From Dicyema japonicum (taxonomy: Eukaryota; Dicyemida; Rhombozoa; Dicyemidae): 64,000 nucleotides of DNA. Below, piece by piece: positions 43,020 to 54,344 of this stretch. Position numbers and translations under genes: made by a program. The stretch lies in assembly GCA_011109175.1 (NCBI GenBank), contig RDEW01000022.1, positions 291,834 to 355,833 of the forward strand, given 5' to 3'. Positions within the stretch are counted from its first letter, which is position 1. Every line of letters begins with the position of its first letter. The notes below the pieces were generated by a model, which worked only from the letters and a program-made list of their open reading frames with translations, did no database searches and was not told the DNA's origin.

Positions 43020-45430
43020 TAAGCCATTTTTGCGTGTTTGAATATGCCATGTGGTTCGCTGACTACTGTTGGCATTTGGAAGAAAAGAGCCACACTTTAC
43101 TCTATCTTCACCGGTGGACCAACAAAGCCTAACCGTTGCGGGGAAGTTGAGGCAAACCCTGGACCAGCCAAAATAGTTCAACTCAATATAAATGAAATCA
43201 AGAACAAGATAATTGAACTTAGAACTTATTTAAAAGACATGCTGATAATCCAAGAATCCACACTTTCCCACGATAATACAGCACCAAGATTCCTAGGATT
43301 CATAGTCATTCGTCGTGACAGACCTTGGTAACTTGATGAGGCCTTCTCACACTAATTCGTAACGGAATTCCGTTTGCGTATATAACTGAAAATATCTATA
43401 GTATGCTCAACGAACATGGAAATCTCGAACTTGTGACTATGAAAGTACGATTCCCAAGAATTTTAATAATATTGGTCAACGCACATCTACCGCCTTTGAG
43501 TTCCTTCTCTTTCTGTGCTCCCAGAAACACTCTTCTCACTTGACTGAGGGATGTGATTATCTGTGGTGACTTCAATGCGAAGCACCCATTATGGTTGACA
43601 ATACAAGCCCATGACAAAAGGGGAAGATGATAATTGAGGACCTTCACAGTCTCTGCATAATCACGAACAGGATTTCCACACATGAACACCTACTCGACGT
43701 AACAATAAACCCTCATCCATTGAAATCTTTCTGTCATCTCCATCCCTTGCCCTTCTTATTGACTTGTCAGTGAAATATGACACTATAAGTGACCACAATC
43801 CAATATTTTGGAGGTAAAACGAGGCTACAGATGAAAGGACAGTTTCCGACAATAATTAGTGACCCTGGGGGTAATAATAAGGAATATTTGTCAAGGTGTT
43901 CTACAAAGTTCAAGAACTATTCGAAGGCGGACTGGATTGGTTTTAGCGCGTTTGCGGACAATAGTTTATTCGGCTTCGCTGTTCAAAACTTTCCAATTGA
44001 TAAGGCAGCCCAGATATTAACCTCAGTAATTCTGAGGCCGACAAAATGTTTATCTTCCTATCATCTTACAAAAACTTTAATCTCAAATTATCTTCGGACA
44101 TCCTGGCACTCATCAAAAATGGGATAAGTTGAAGAAAACCGGCTCTCTCAATTTCAGAATATACCAACTAATCCGTGCTAACCACATAAAACAAATGGAG
44201 TTGGCTTGCTAATCGACTAAGCTACAAAAAGTCGTGTGGCACCTTCTGGAAAACAATGAGAAGTATCAAGTCCTATAAACGAAGATGGCGGCGGAGTGGA
44301 AACCGTTACCCACAGTGATTCGGAACCTGCACTCAAATTTGCAAATAATCTTATGAAATATTATGTGATTATTAGCCACAGAATATCTCTCGCTCTCTGC
44401 ATGTGAGGATGTGGTCCACAACAGAAACCATATACTACTTACTTCACTCCCCATGATGTGGACAATACTATTAAATTACGTACAACTTTGGTGTCTATAG
44501 ATATACAGAAAGCCTTCGACTCTGTTTCAAGGACACTCTTTACAAAAAAAATTATTAATTCAAATTTACATCCGAACATCATGCTATTTCTTACGTGGAA
44601 GAGGCCAGATTGGAAAAATTACTTCAAAATCAAGATTATTCCCAAATGCAGCCCAGAAGGTTCCCCTTTTATCTTATCTTCTATTTAATTTATTTCTATA
44701 CGACTTAAGTACCACCACAGATTAGAAACCATATAATCTTACGTGGACGACCTGATTATCGCTGCAAGAGAGAAATCCCCTTCCAGGGCTGTAGCGATGG
44801 TTCAGTCACACCTCAACCAGATGTGTGACTGGCTATCCTAGATTTTCACATCTGTGTCTCAGTTCACCCTATTTACTACGGAATGGAGATTTAACCATTC
44901 CTATTCGGTCTACGCGAATCCAGAAAATCCCTGTAGTGACATTCGACTCTATGACATTCTCCAATCATACTGAGGAAGTGCTAACTAATCCACTTCGAAA
45001 GTGGAACGTCCTAAAATCATAAAGAATCTTCAAGTTATTGGGCCAACAATTGAATATGCCTTTTCTGCCTCGATATTTGCTCTTCCCTCTTCGGGGTTGA
45101 GCGTATGGACTCTCTTAAGCAGAAGATCATGTGGCATATGCAACCAGACATCACATTCATCCCCAGTCTACTTTTAGAGGCGACGACGTTAAGAAATAGC
45201 CAGGGCTTCCTATGTATATGCAAGAAACTAGGAAACCTATTCAGAGAAAGGGCGGCCCATGCGGAGGAATCAAGATAGATAATAAAAAAGTGCACTCCTA
45301 TATAATTCCTCTGCAGATATAAAAGAAGACAATTCCGGAATGCTGGCGAAATTCGAGAAATGTTTGAGGCTGCGATCATTTAATTAGTGAGTTGATACTT
45401 TCTTGGTGGTCTTGGAGTTTTTAAATAATC
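43020..45430 (+). pseudogene. 2A-type LINE spanning 5' leader to 3' end (about 2.4 kb)
   Basis: This is the only copy that can be followed from 5' end to 3' tail. The leader (MNMPCGSLTTVGIWKKRATL) leads into CGEVEANPGP at 43137-43166, a 2A motif with D replaced by E. The endonuclease follows in the same frame (IVQLNINEIKNKIIELRTYL, LIIQESTLSHDNT) with later boxes GDFNAKHPLW (43563-43595) and SDHNP (43790). RT: TLVSIDIQKAFDSVSRT (motif A, 44486-44540), SPEGSPF (motif B), SYVDDLIIAAREKS (44737-44778; YADD is YVDD). The 3' part (45040-45430) parallels 33870-34240, and the end is a weakened stem. Internal deletions and many stops make it inactive. Confidence 0.8.
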
Positions 45431-46049
45431 ATACTTAAATAGTCATACTTTTTGTGTTCAGGGGCTTTTAGATGGAAGCCATGAACACTTTGCTCTCAAT
45501 AATGAAAATGGATCTAATACACGTTAAAAAGGCATTAGAAGACGCAGACAGCCTCCGAAAATCGCAATCTCAAGAAGAGCGTGGAGGAAGGATATAACTT
45601 TGTTATTACGAATGTACATATAATAAATTGACAAATTCGTAAGGAACCCAAATGGCCAATATGCGAGTGTATTTTATATTATTCTCACGAGTATGGACGG
45701 AAATTGTGAGTCCATTTACTATGATTATAATACTGCTTAGGAAACTAATTTAGAATAATGGGGAAATAATATTGATAAATGGACTCTTCTGATGGTTTCC
45801 CATTGGAGCATCACGGAAAACAATCGGACAATCTCATCGGAATAGAACAGGTTGACTAAACTACTATAACAAGTGGTATTTATGATACTTTAGTTAGATG
45901 ACGTCACCAATCAAGAATATCGAATAAACTTGATCAATATTAACAGAGACTATAAAATACTACTATGATTATATTAGTATAGGAGTACGTCACTATCAAA
46001 TACAAATTGTAAAAATCAAAATAATCCAATTGAAATATTTAGAAAGGTC

Positions 46050-46589
46050 ATGGTTACGTCAAAAATAAATATTTATACTCGAGGAGCCGTTCTCGGGGAA
46101 ATGAAGAGGCACTGGGAGGAAATGCGTGGAGGTAATAATAATAATGAAGTTTTAGCCCATTATGGTGATCTTGAGTCTGAAGAAGAGGCCGTAGAAGAGT
46201 ATGATCCCGAACATGAAGACGTAGAGTTTTACTTAGAGAAATGTGACTATAAAAAGAAGTTGAGTCTGATTAAAGAGGATGATCTAATAAACTTTATATA
46301 TTCAATCGTGAAAATGTACGATGAAAAGTATTTTCCCGATTTTTACAAATACCTCATATATATTAAAGAAGAAGTCGTCCTCTCAAGGGTCTGTTTCAAT
46401 GTTGACGTGCTCTATCCGTTGATCAAATCTTACAGAAAGTTTTATTTTAAGAAAATCCGTTCAAGTAGTGAATCCCTCAACTTTATTGTGAACTTTACGG
46501 ATGTTAATGACTTTAGTGATCCAGGAAGATTGGGCAATCCTCAGAAAGAAATTGGGGATATTTCCGAATCTGATGAAAACACACAGTAA
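46050..46589 (+). CDS. Acidic orphan protein, 179 residues
   Basis: A single uninterrupted frame begins MVTSKINIYTRGAVLGEMKR and ends ISESDENTQ. An acidic stretch (DLESEEEAVEEYDPEHEDVE, about residues 40-59) is followed by a helical, aromatic-rich part (YSIVKMYDEKYFPDFYKYLI, about 85-104) and a basic patch (KSYRKFYFKKIRSSS). No transmembrane or signal segment, no known motif. It is by far the longest intact single-exon frame of the region and has no similarity to the LINEs around it. Introns whose length is a multiple of three could be hidden in it. It may be a complete gene or one exon of a larger one. Confidence 0.45.
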   Translation: MVTSKINIYTRGAVLGEMKRHWEEMRGGNNNNEVLAHYGDLESEEEAVEEYDPEHEDVEFYLEKCDYKKKLSLIKEDDLINFIYSIVKMYDEKYFPDFYKYLIYIKEEVVLSRVCFNVDVLYPLIKSYRKFYFKKIRSSSESLNFIVNFTDVNDFSDPGRLGNPQKEIGDISESDENTQ

Positions 46590-46689
46590 CTATTCTTTTA
46601 TAATGACTTTCTTTAAATTTGAAAGCGAATTAGTAGGAAGTAACATTAAGTCTACTGAATTTGTTAATTCGGTTAATCAATAAGGGAGC

Positions 46690-47335
46690 TAAATAACATA
46701 GTACTATGGGATTGTGAGCGAATTCTACGAGTTTCACATTATCTCTCTTAATGTGGAGGGCACAATACGATGATATTCAGTGGTTATCAAAAACATTGAA
46801 TAGTATTCGCATAGAATACACATATGGGATGAGTTCCAACAATGCAATAAGACTCATATCTGTAGAGAAAGTGCACACTAAACTTAGAATTTAAATGAAG
46901 AGCCTAAGCTGAAGGGAACACTAAAAAAAACACTCTTATGGGGCTGTTGAAGATTATCTGCTTAGTTTCTTCAATTCCTAGATTACATCTTCACTTCAAT
47001 TCCTAGATTTCTGTGAATCTCATAACTCTAATAACTAGCCAATAATTCCCTGATCCGCCTCAAAATGAACTCGTCCAAGTCCTTTCAATGAATGTGCCAG
47101 ATGAGATTTGAAGCGTAGTGATACTTCCTCGCTTTGATACATTGTATATCCAATCCCTCCTGATTCCAGCATTTCGTCCATCAACGATAGAAAATGGGAA
47201 CTAGAGATCACATAAAAGCGACACAATCATTCGACTGGTAGACCACAATATATGGTTTAAATGCTTTAAGAAACAGTGTAGAGATATTTATACCATTTAA
47301 TTCTACCATTTTTTATTATTAACATTATATAAATA
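46690..47335. other. No gene confidently recognised
   Basis: A minus frame at 47035-47226 (DEMLESGGIGYTMYQSEE) overlaps an alternative minus reading that becomes open if a 22-nt intron is assumed (FPFSIVDGRNAGIRRDWIYN). Neither is recognised. A small host exon here is possible. Confidence 0.25.
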
Positions 47336-47337
47336 TC

Positions 47338-47635
47338 ATTCATGTGGTGCTGCGTGGTTAATTGATTGAAGTTTTCTTGCTTGCTTGTCTGTTCCTCCTC
47401 TCTCTTCCTAATATGTGATCCATCTGTCTAGGTACGCCCAGTGCCAGGCCGGCACGAAAAAGGATCATTTGCTCTTCCCCACTCCACTGGAGGGGTTTTT
47501 ACAACTGCATGTAATGGACGTCTTACCTTTTATGTTGATTCCGGATGGACTCTGTTTCTGTATAAGTGGAAAACTGGATACACTTAATTAGTTGTTCACT
47601 TTAACTTCATTTCGGTGTATCGGGGTTAAAAATTA
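47338..47635 (+). repeat. Short non-autonomous LINE derivative, copy 2
   Basis: Nearly identical to 26337-26655 over its whole length. The 3' stem is GGATACAC (47576-47583) with GTGTATC (47615-47621), then GGGGTTAAAAATTAATTAA. The high similarity between copies suggests recent amplification. Confidence 0.85.
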
Positions 47636-47840
47636 ATTAATATAAATTAAATACCCACATTTATTATAAAAAAAAAGGAAAAAGAATAGTTAATGTTAAT
47701 TCAGCTGTTGGGAGATGCACAAGCTATTCCCACGGACAACAGCCAACGAGAGCCTCTCCTTGAGCCATCTCGTCTCACGAAGATCACCAAAAAAAATTAA
47801 ATTAATATAAATTAAATTACCCACATTTATCATTAAAAAA
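47636..47840 (+). repeat. Direct duplication of an AT-rich segment
   Basis: TTAATATAAATTAAA-TACCCACATTTAT occurs at about 47638-47670 and again at 47800-47835, enclosing a more GC-rich 120-bp stretch (47690-47790) of unknown nature. Confidence 0.5.
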
Positions 47841-47869
47841 TATAATTTAAATTATTATTTTCTGATATA

Positions 47870-50460
47870 AAACTTTTTTTGGTTGAGCTGGTGATTTCTT
47901 GAACTCAATGTCTGGAAAACACAGTATCAAGGCATTGAATTTTTCACGTTTAACGTCAGGGGACTCTCTATCGTTTGGAAACGGAAGGAACTGGTCGAGG
48001 ATCTTTCAAAATACTAGATTTCAATCGCCTGCCTTCAGGATACCAAACTAATCAACGGGATCGAAGAACAACATGGGAACGTTCGACTAATCTTCCTTCC
48101 AGGTGGAAACAAGCACTATGGGCTAGGATGATCTATCCAAAGAGTCTGCCGATATTACAGTGTGAATGATAGAATCGGGGTGTTGCAATTGAACCTGGAT
48201 GACCTCAACCCGTCGAAGAAATATCTAACTATAATAAACGTTTACACCTCACAGTCGATGGCTTAATAAAAACCCTGAGGAGATTGATGACTTTTACACC
48301 AGTCTTTCTGCCGTCTTCTCCAAGTATGCTCTCTCAACATCGCAGGAGACCTAAATGCGAAAGTTGGCACCTAGGTTACGACCGATGAGATATTCATGGG
48401 AAGGCATGGTCAGGAGGAAAAGAAATCTCCCGGGAACCCTACTAGCTAACTTCTGTCAAACGAACAACCTATTTTTATGCAATACAGCCTTCATGCATCC
48501 AGCCAGACATAAATCTACGTGGTGGGGACACAAAAAAATCCCGAAGGGCGAGTGATAAATACAACCAGATCGACTATATCATATCCAGGCAAAAAGATCG
48601 AGGATTATACTTGATGCACGAGCTTGTGGTGGATCGACAGCGACCACAAAATGGTTATTGCTAGACTTTCTCTATAGATATTTATGGTACTACAAAGAAC
48701 GAAATAAAAGTACATTAAAACCACAGAACCCAACTCTAGACGTTAATAACTGGCCATTCAAAAGAATATCTGGGAACTAGAAAACATGCCTACAGATTTA
48801 CCGCCTGGAAAATCCTGGGGTTTTGTAAAGCAGTCAATACACAAAGGAGCCAATCTGCATCTATTGAAAGAAAATGAGAAAATCCCATCGCACAATGACC
48901 ATGTACACGGTGAAGGACCTTGCCAATAAACAGAAGACCATATGGATGCTATATCAAAATACTGACGATTCTAACGTAATCAAAATTGCGGCTAGAAAGA
49001 AAAACTATACGCCAGCATAACAGAAATATAACACTGGACCAGATTAAGAAGATAGAATCTCTCAAGGACAACGCTAAACAAAGGAACGCAGATTGTGGAC
49101 CAAAGGAAGTGGCGGAAATTATCGCTGCCCACTTTGGAAAACTTTTCAATCCAAGGAACGACACTATCATCCTAGAACGAGGAAAATTGGACGAAGAAAT
49201 CACACCAATGAAGTTGAACTTGCGAGTTCCAAGTTGAAAAACAACAGGACTCCTGGATAAATTATACCATCCTTAAGGCTTATTTTTTACGATTTTCCGA
49301 GTTTTATGATTTTCCGAGTTCAATTTTTTCAGTTTTTTTAATTAAAAAATAAAAATAATAAGAAAATGAAAAAAATTATTTTTAAAAATGCGACGGATTC
49401 GAGAATTTCTCATAGGGAATTTTGTATTTTTGAAAAAATGCGGCGGATTCGAGAGGTTTTACTGTACTTTTCTGTCGTTATACACAGCGGATTCCGAAAA
49501 GGAAGATCTACTTCCGATGTTTTGTGGTCCCACAAGTGGATATCTGCGGACGTTCAAAAGTTCAAAATGTTTACAACCATCCTCGGAATCGACATTTCGA
49601 AGGCCTTAGACTTGTCGACAGACGGAGGCTAATACTGGTTTTGGGAAGTTTTCCTAGACGCTTCCACTGTCAGAATGGCCACCACCCTCCTAGCTGATAC
49701 TTGGCTCACTGTAAGAGTCGGGGGAGTCTTGTCTCGCTCATTTGAGACGACTGTTGGCACTCCACAAGGAGACCCATTATCACATATCCTTTTTGTCATA
49801 TACCTTGAAGCTGCTTTACTGGAGTCAAAACCGATAATGGATGAAAAGACAAACATTATTGCGTATGCTGACGACGTAGACTTTATTTCAAACGACAAAT
49901 TACCGCTCACCCGCTTGATGAAAGAAGTGCTGGAAGACTAGCCGAATGGTTCCTAACAATGAATCCGGACAAGATTGAGGTAACTAAACTCAAGAGGCAA
50001 GAAACAAGGACGGAGAAGCACTGGCACAAGTGTAAAAAGCTTGGCTTCCTCCTAGGAGACCATAAAAAAATTACAAAAAGGAAAACCCTAGCACAAACTG
50101 CCCTCTCCAGATTAAAGAACATCTGGCTCCACAAAAAGGGCCTTGACATTATAACAAAAACTCGATAATACAACTCGCTAGTGAAGCCCATACTACTATA
50201 TAACGCTGGTACCTGGGCCTGCTCAAGAAATGAACTGAAGAGGCTTAATGCGTTTCATGGAGACCAACTACGGCATATGATGTTCGAAAGAAGTGATACG
50301 AGGATGTCATCTGATCTTCTTTATAAGAGGACAAAGACCTCAGAAATTTCTAATGAGATTCTGGATACACGATGGAGGCTTTTTGGCCATATTCTGCGAC
50401 TGGACCTAGATGCCCCCGCGAACGTAGCCATGGAGGATTACTTCATGTTGGAGGCCAAAT
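47870..50460 (+). pseudogene. RTE-like LINE, most complete copy (endonuclease and RT)
   Basis: The endonuclease starts near 47940 (FTFNVRGLSIVWKRKELVED) with YLTIINVYTSQSMA (48220-48262), GDLNAKVGT near 48350 and NNLFLCNTAFMHPARHKSTW (48463-48522). The RT shows KNNRTPG, GFRKGRSTSDVLWSHKW (49488-49540), GIDISKALD (motif A, one residue changed), TPQGDPLSHILFVIYLEAAL (motif B, 49758-49818), AYADDVDFIS (49864-49895), LGFLLGDHKKITKRKTLAQT and SLVKPILLYNAGTWACSRNE. It is closely similar to 6250-8052. An AT-rich pogo-like insertion at 49255-49474 removed part of the RT. It ends inside the C-terminal segment at EDYFMLEAK. Confidence 0.85.
49255..49474. mobile_element. MITE-like insertion with pogo-type right terminus
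   Basis: The right end, read inward on the minus strand, is TACAGTAAAACCTCTCGAAT, like pogo/Tigger termini (compare the right end of the element at 26235-28572). The neighbouring LINE base pair is a TA (TAGATA-CTTTTCTG in the intact copy at 6873-6888), as expected for a TA target. Inside, GATTTTCCGAG and GACGGATTCGAGAA / GGCGGATTCGAGAG repeats occur. The left flank has lost about 250 bp of LINE relative to the intact copy. Confidence 0.6.
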
Positions 50461-50479
50461 GATGGTATTTTATTCTCTT

Positions 50480-50990
50480 CTGATCCTCGTCTTACTTAGA
50501 AGTCTGATCTGGGTCCGAGGGCCAAATTTTTCGTGTCAACACACATAACGTTTCAAATCAGGTTCCGACCACTAGCACAAAGAGATGTTGTAATCCCGTC
50601 GGGAGGTTTTATATTATTCCGGGTGAGATAAGTCTACTCCAAAAAGCAATGATGGCCAGCAGAGGAAAGTGCGTTTTTAACGTTATCAACTTTTTCGAGG
50701 AGCGATAAGAGGACCAATACATACTTAATGTGGCATCTGAAGATACGGTAATACCACTCCACCAAAAAAAACATGCAGAGTTGCCTGAAACCATCCATAA
50801 TCGTAAAAATGTTTATTTAAAATCGCTTCAAGGGTTGACTTAATTTCATCATCAAGGAGAGATGGAAGATCTTTATCATAACAAGGGAACTTCGGAAGTT
50901 GAAAAGCATTTTGGGAAGCAGAGGACAGTTTTTGAGCCCAGACGGATATCGCAATTCTGGAGGTTGACTTGGCGATAGAGGAATACCGCA
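50480..50990 (-). pseudogene. LINE RT C-terminal remnant (WFQATL...GG type)
   Basis: Minus frame 50725-50991 ends DYGWFQATLHVFFGG and a shifted frame continues SSDATLSMYWSSYRSSKK; the family form is QA-x-LPV-x-x-GGLGIRS-x-x-DLALPAFLSS. It corresponds to the plus-strand piece at 3450-3540. No catalytic core. Confidence 0.5.
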
Positions 50991-51265
50991 ATAACGGTCC
51001 TGGCTTCGATTACATGAAGATGAGGATATTTAAAGAATGTCCAATGACTTTTTTGTAAGCCCATCGAGGTATATTTGATGTTAGTATTAAACTTGGCAAA
51101 ACCCTTTCTGATGGAAACAAATAGTTGTCCAAATAGTGGCCAAACCAGGAAACCTAAAAAAGATCGGCTAGGTTATTGTCCCATACTTCTGATGTGCACT
51201 ATAACCAAAATTATGAAGGATAGATCCTTATTAACCAAGAATTTCTTGGTTCTCCAACTATGATT
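50990..51265 (+). pseudogene. LINE RT N-terminal fragment
   Basis: NNGPGFDYMKMRIFKECP (the GPDG-type first box), IFDVSIKLGKTLSDGNK and a PKPGN/KKIG-like segment are readable with several stops. It abuts the opposite-strand C-terminal fragment at 50480-50990, so the two may be halves of one inverted element. Confidence 0.5.
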
Positions 51266-51269
51266 AGTT

Positions 51270-51670
51270 ATAAATGTTCTTTGCTTAAAATAAGCGTGTG
51301 TCGTCCCTGTGAGCGATAGCTAATATGACTCTTTGTAAAGTGATTATTATTAAATGAAACAAAAGCCCGCTGTAAATAATAAGGTGGATTAAGAACTTCT
51401 TGTCTGGACTGAGCTCATTCCCTGTGCCTCGTGAAGTTCTTTAACATCAACTATCTTCCCGCATCTGCATCGTGGCTCATGCAAAGGCATATGAATGGAA
51501 GAATAATGATGAAATAGTTCTTATTGCACCACCACAACTCGCTTAGAAATAAACACTACAAGATAAATCATCAAACAGCCTGAATTTATACGTCAGTTCT
51601 CTTAGAGTTTCAGATTCCTTTGATTAAGGAACAAATTAAAAATAAATCAATGCAAAAATAATTATTGAAA
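51270..51670. other. Spacer, nothing recognised
   Basis: No frame or repeat of note; AT-rich end lies just downstream of the WDR3 stop codon. Confidence 0.4.
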
Positions 51671-51675
51671 ACTAC

Positions 51676-54110
51676 TCAAAAAATAACAAATTTTCTTTCA
51701 TTCAAGGCAGAGGAGACACTCTTCCTAATCCTATGAAGCAAATCCTGCACAGAAGGGTCCACAGTCATTCTCAAATGGTGGATTCTACCATCCCTCCTGA
51801 CATACAACCTCAACAGGAAAAACAAACAACGGCAGACAAACTCAACTCGAATACAAGTCGCCTGAATACTTCCTATAAGCACAGAGATCACATCAAGGGC
51901 GTAGGAATAAGGCAGAAGCAATAAACAACGGTCCAACTCACTGCAGGTGATACAAACAGATACCCCGGTCTTATTGCAGCCAGATTCTCAATCAAATAGT
52001 CCTCAAGAGAATCCAACCATATACAGCCATCCGTCACATGACTCGCAGTCACCACATTCATTCCTCCGTTTGACCTCCGCTTGCAGAACTCTCCACGGCA
52101 TCATTCAGAGTCTCTGCCTAAAAATTTCCCAGACAAGACTACATCATTCAGAGTGTTACACGTGATCTTTCCTGCATCTCTACCTCACCTGGGATATCTC
52201 CGGGACCTAGTATATATCCATCCTAAGTCATACCACTCTATCGTCATCATCATAACCCACGTGCAACTTTTCTAAATCCTCTTGTTGATCTTCTGCGGGC
52301 TCGTAAATCTCCTCAATCCTTGACCAAAGCCGAATGGAGTTGTCCGAAGAAGCCGTGACCACGTACCCCCGCACGTGCTTAGAGTCATTGCCCAAATGGG
52401 TCCAAAGTGTCTCTAAACAATTAAATCCGACGAATACGTCCAGAGTCATGATCTTCTCGTAGTTTCGGCATTCCACTGCCTCAGATTGTTGTCCTTAGAA
52501 ACTGAAAAGAAATAGTGAGTACGGGGGACGAACCTGAGACAGGTAATTTAGGAATAAGCCAAAACCTTGCCTGTCGGATTGGGCAAGGATCCGTTTGACG
52601 CAGTTCCCGAAATCGACCCCCCCAGATCCTGATCTGTCGGTCGGCTCCCCCCGTGATCACAAATCTGTAGTCGTCTGACACATCCACGGACACGGTAGGC
52701 AGAGAGTGGCCGTACAAATTATGAAGTAACTAAAATAAAGTCCTACCCAACCCTGGAAGTGTCAACGAAACAGATTTTTACAGTGTTGTTTAGCAGAGAG
52801 AGGACCACGTATTTATTACAGACAACAATACCGACTACCATTACAGACAGCAATACTTGAATCTAACTGCCAATACCTCGTCTTCCAGTTCATGAGTAGT
52901 CACGAGGTATAAGGACAGCCCTTTTCTATAATTAAAACGAAAATTCACAGTTTGTCGTTATTCTCGTCGTTTGTAAAGGAAAACTTCCAAAATTTGGCTG
53001 TTTTGTCAACACTTCCACTCACAATACGACTTCTAAGATTAACAGAAGGGACAACCAGATCACGTCCATCCTCCATACAGCCCGGAATGAGCCTTCATAC
53101 TTGGACAGGCTGATCCCACACGTGTCAAATATGCAAATACTTCCATTCTAAACTATTGAGTCAATAATCACCCTGTTTCCTGCGAGAACATATTATTTTC
53201 CGGGGGCCACTAAGAGACATGCGGTCAAATTGGCCTGGATAGTGCGTTTACATGCGCACGTGGCTCTGAAATGATTAAAAAGACAGCCAAACCGATTTCA
53301 CAGATTGATAGTGTCAGAGCTGGCTATGTACAGGTTTGATTATCTGGAGAAATGGAGACCGCTTTTCCAATAGATCGGTGGGAAAGACTCGGTAGTGAGC
53401 CAGTCTTGGAGCTTGTCAGGGTCCCCTCGACCACAGAAACGCGGTAAATTTCGATTGTGTTGCAAGTCAGAGAGACAAATGCCTGAAAATTACAAAAGGG
53501 AGGGAGACAGTGAACAGATCCTCGTAAGAGAGGATCTGGCAGCTCTTAGCCTTCCCAGCCAACTGTAGAACGGGGGTCTTGCGGACGATGTCGGAAGGTC
53601 CTGACTTTTCTGCGATTCCACCGTCCTCTTGTTTCAGCCGTTTTGCCCGAAGCTTTTTGTGCCGTTTTTTCATGATCTTACTATGTTCCTTCTCCGAGGT
53701 AGCCAAAAGGTAGAAGTGGAGTTTTTTTCCCCTCATTATGACAGCCCATTAATGCTCCTTCCATTACAATCTCCGAGGTTTCTGACTCAAATTCCCGATC
53801 AATGATGCCAATTTCTGTGACTTGGAGACCACTATGAACCCCAATGTTGTCTGCGTGTTCCTGAAAGTAAAAAATCTCCTCACTTGACGAGGATTCAGTG
53901 AACTAGGGTCATAATGTGATGGAAACTTTTATTTTAAAGCATTTTATCCCAGAAAATGACTTTGTGATGACAAACAAGTAGTCAAAACCCACGTGGAAGA
54001 GAAGTCCACTGCATTGCTGACCTACGGACTCCGTTTTGAAGCATTGCTGACTGGTGAGCTGCCATAACTTGAGTAAACCGTCACTGAGCTATAATAAGTG
54101 AAAATCTAAC
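51676..54110 (-). CDS. WDR3: WDR3 (Dip2/Utp12), SSU processome WD-repeat protein, 5' end missing
   Basis: WDR3 is a tandem beta-propeller subunit of the small-subunit processome in the nucleolus. On the minus strand the order is: WD pieces (SDGLLKLWQLTSQQCFK, 54050-54100), a basic helix (SKIMKKRHKKLRAKRLKQED), SCQILSYEDLFT joined over a 26-nt intron to AFVSLTCNTIEIYRV, ASSDTINL, GSICIFDTCGISLSKYEGSF, SRIVSGSVDKTAKFWKF, LYGHSLPTVSVDVSDDYRFV and TGGADRQIRIWG (52640-52720), GYVVTASSDNSIRLW (52330-52375), then the Utp12 domain (LPYSYALDVISVL, VEFVCRCLFFLLRLYV, to the stop at 51676). Introns of 22-27 nt fit at several sites. Three breaks fall at homopolymers (G7 near 52617, G5 near 52366, A7 near 53727); one or two stops (near 53275 and 53205) do not. 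About 150 N-terminal residues are missing beyond 54110. Confidence 0.8.
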
Positions 54111-54189
54111 TACGTGGTCACGACATCGCGGGAAACCATGATTAGAGAGACAATAGGGTTCTTGTGTTCCTTCATTTTATTTTATAGTT

Positions 54190-54310
54190 ATTTGTCATGT
54201 TTCAAGGGTCCACTAATCACATGTGTCATTTTGGTCATCTCGCGACTAATATTACTCCATTGTTATACGAATGTAACTCGGTCTATCTGTCTAGGATTAC
54301 AATATTTTAG
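54190..54310 (+). repeat. Duplicated segment, copy 1 (with 55735-55850)
   Basis: CATGTTTCAAGGGTCCACTA...TCACATGTGT and the following 80 bp reappear, diverged, at 55735-55850. The two copies bracket a LINE insertion and a short unassigned frame. This may be an old segmental duplication or two copies of an unknown repeat. Confidence 0.6.
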
Positions 54311-54344
54311 CTTTATTAGGTCACCACTTGGGAAGATATAAAAA

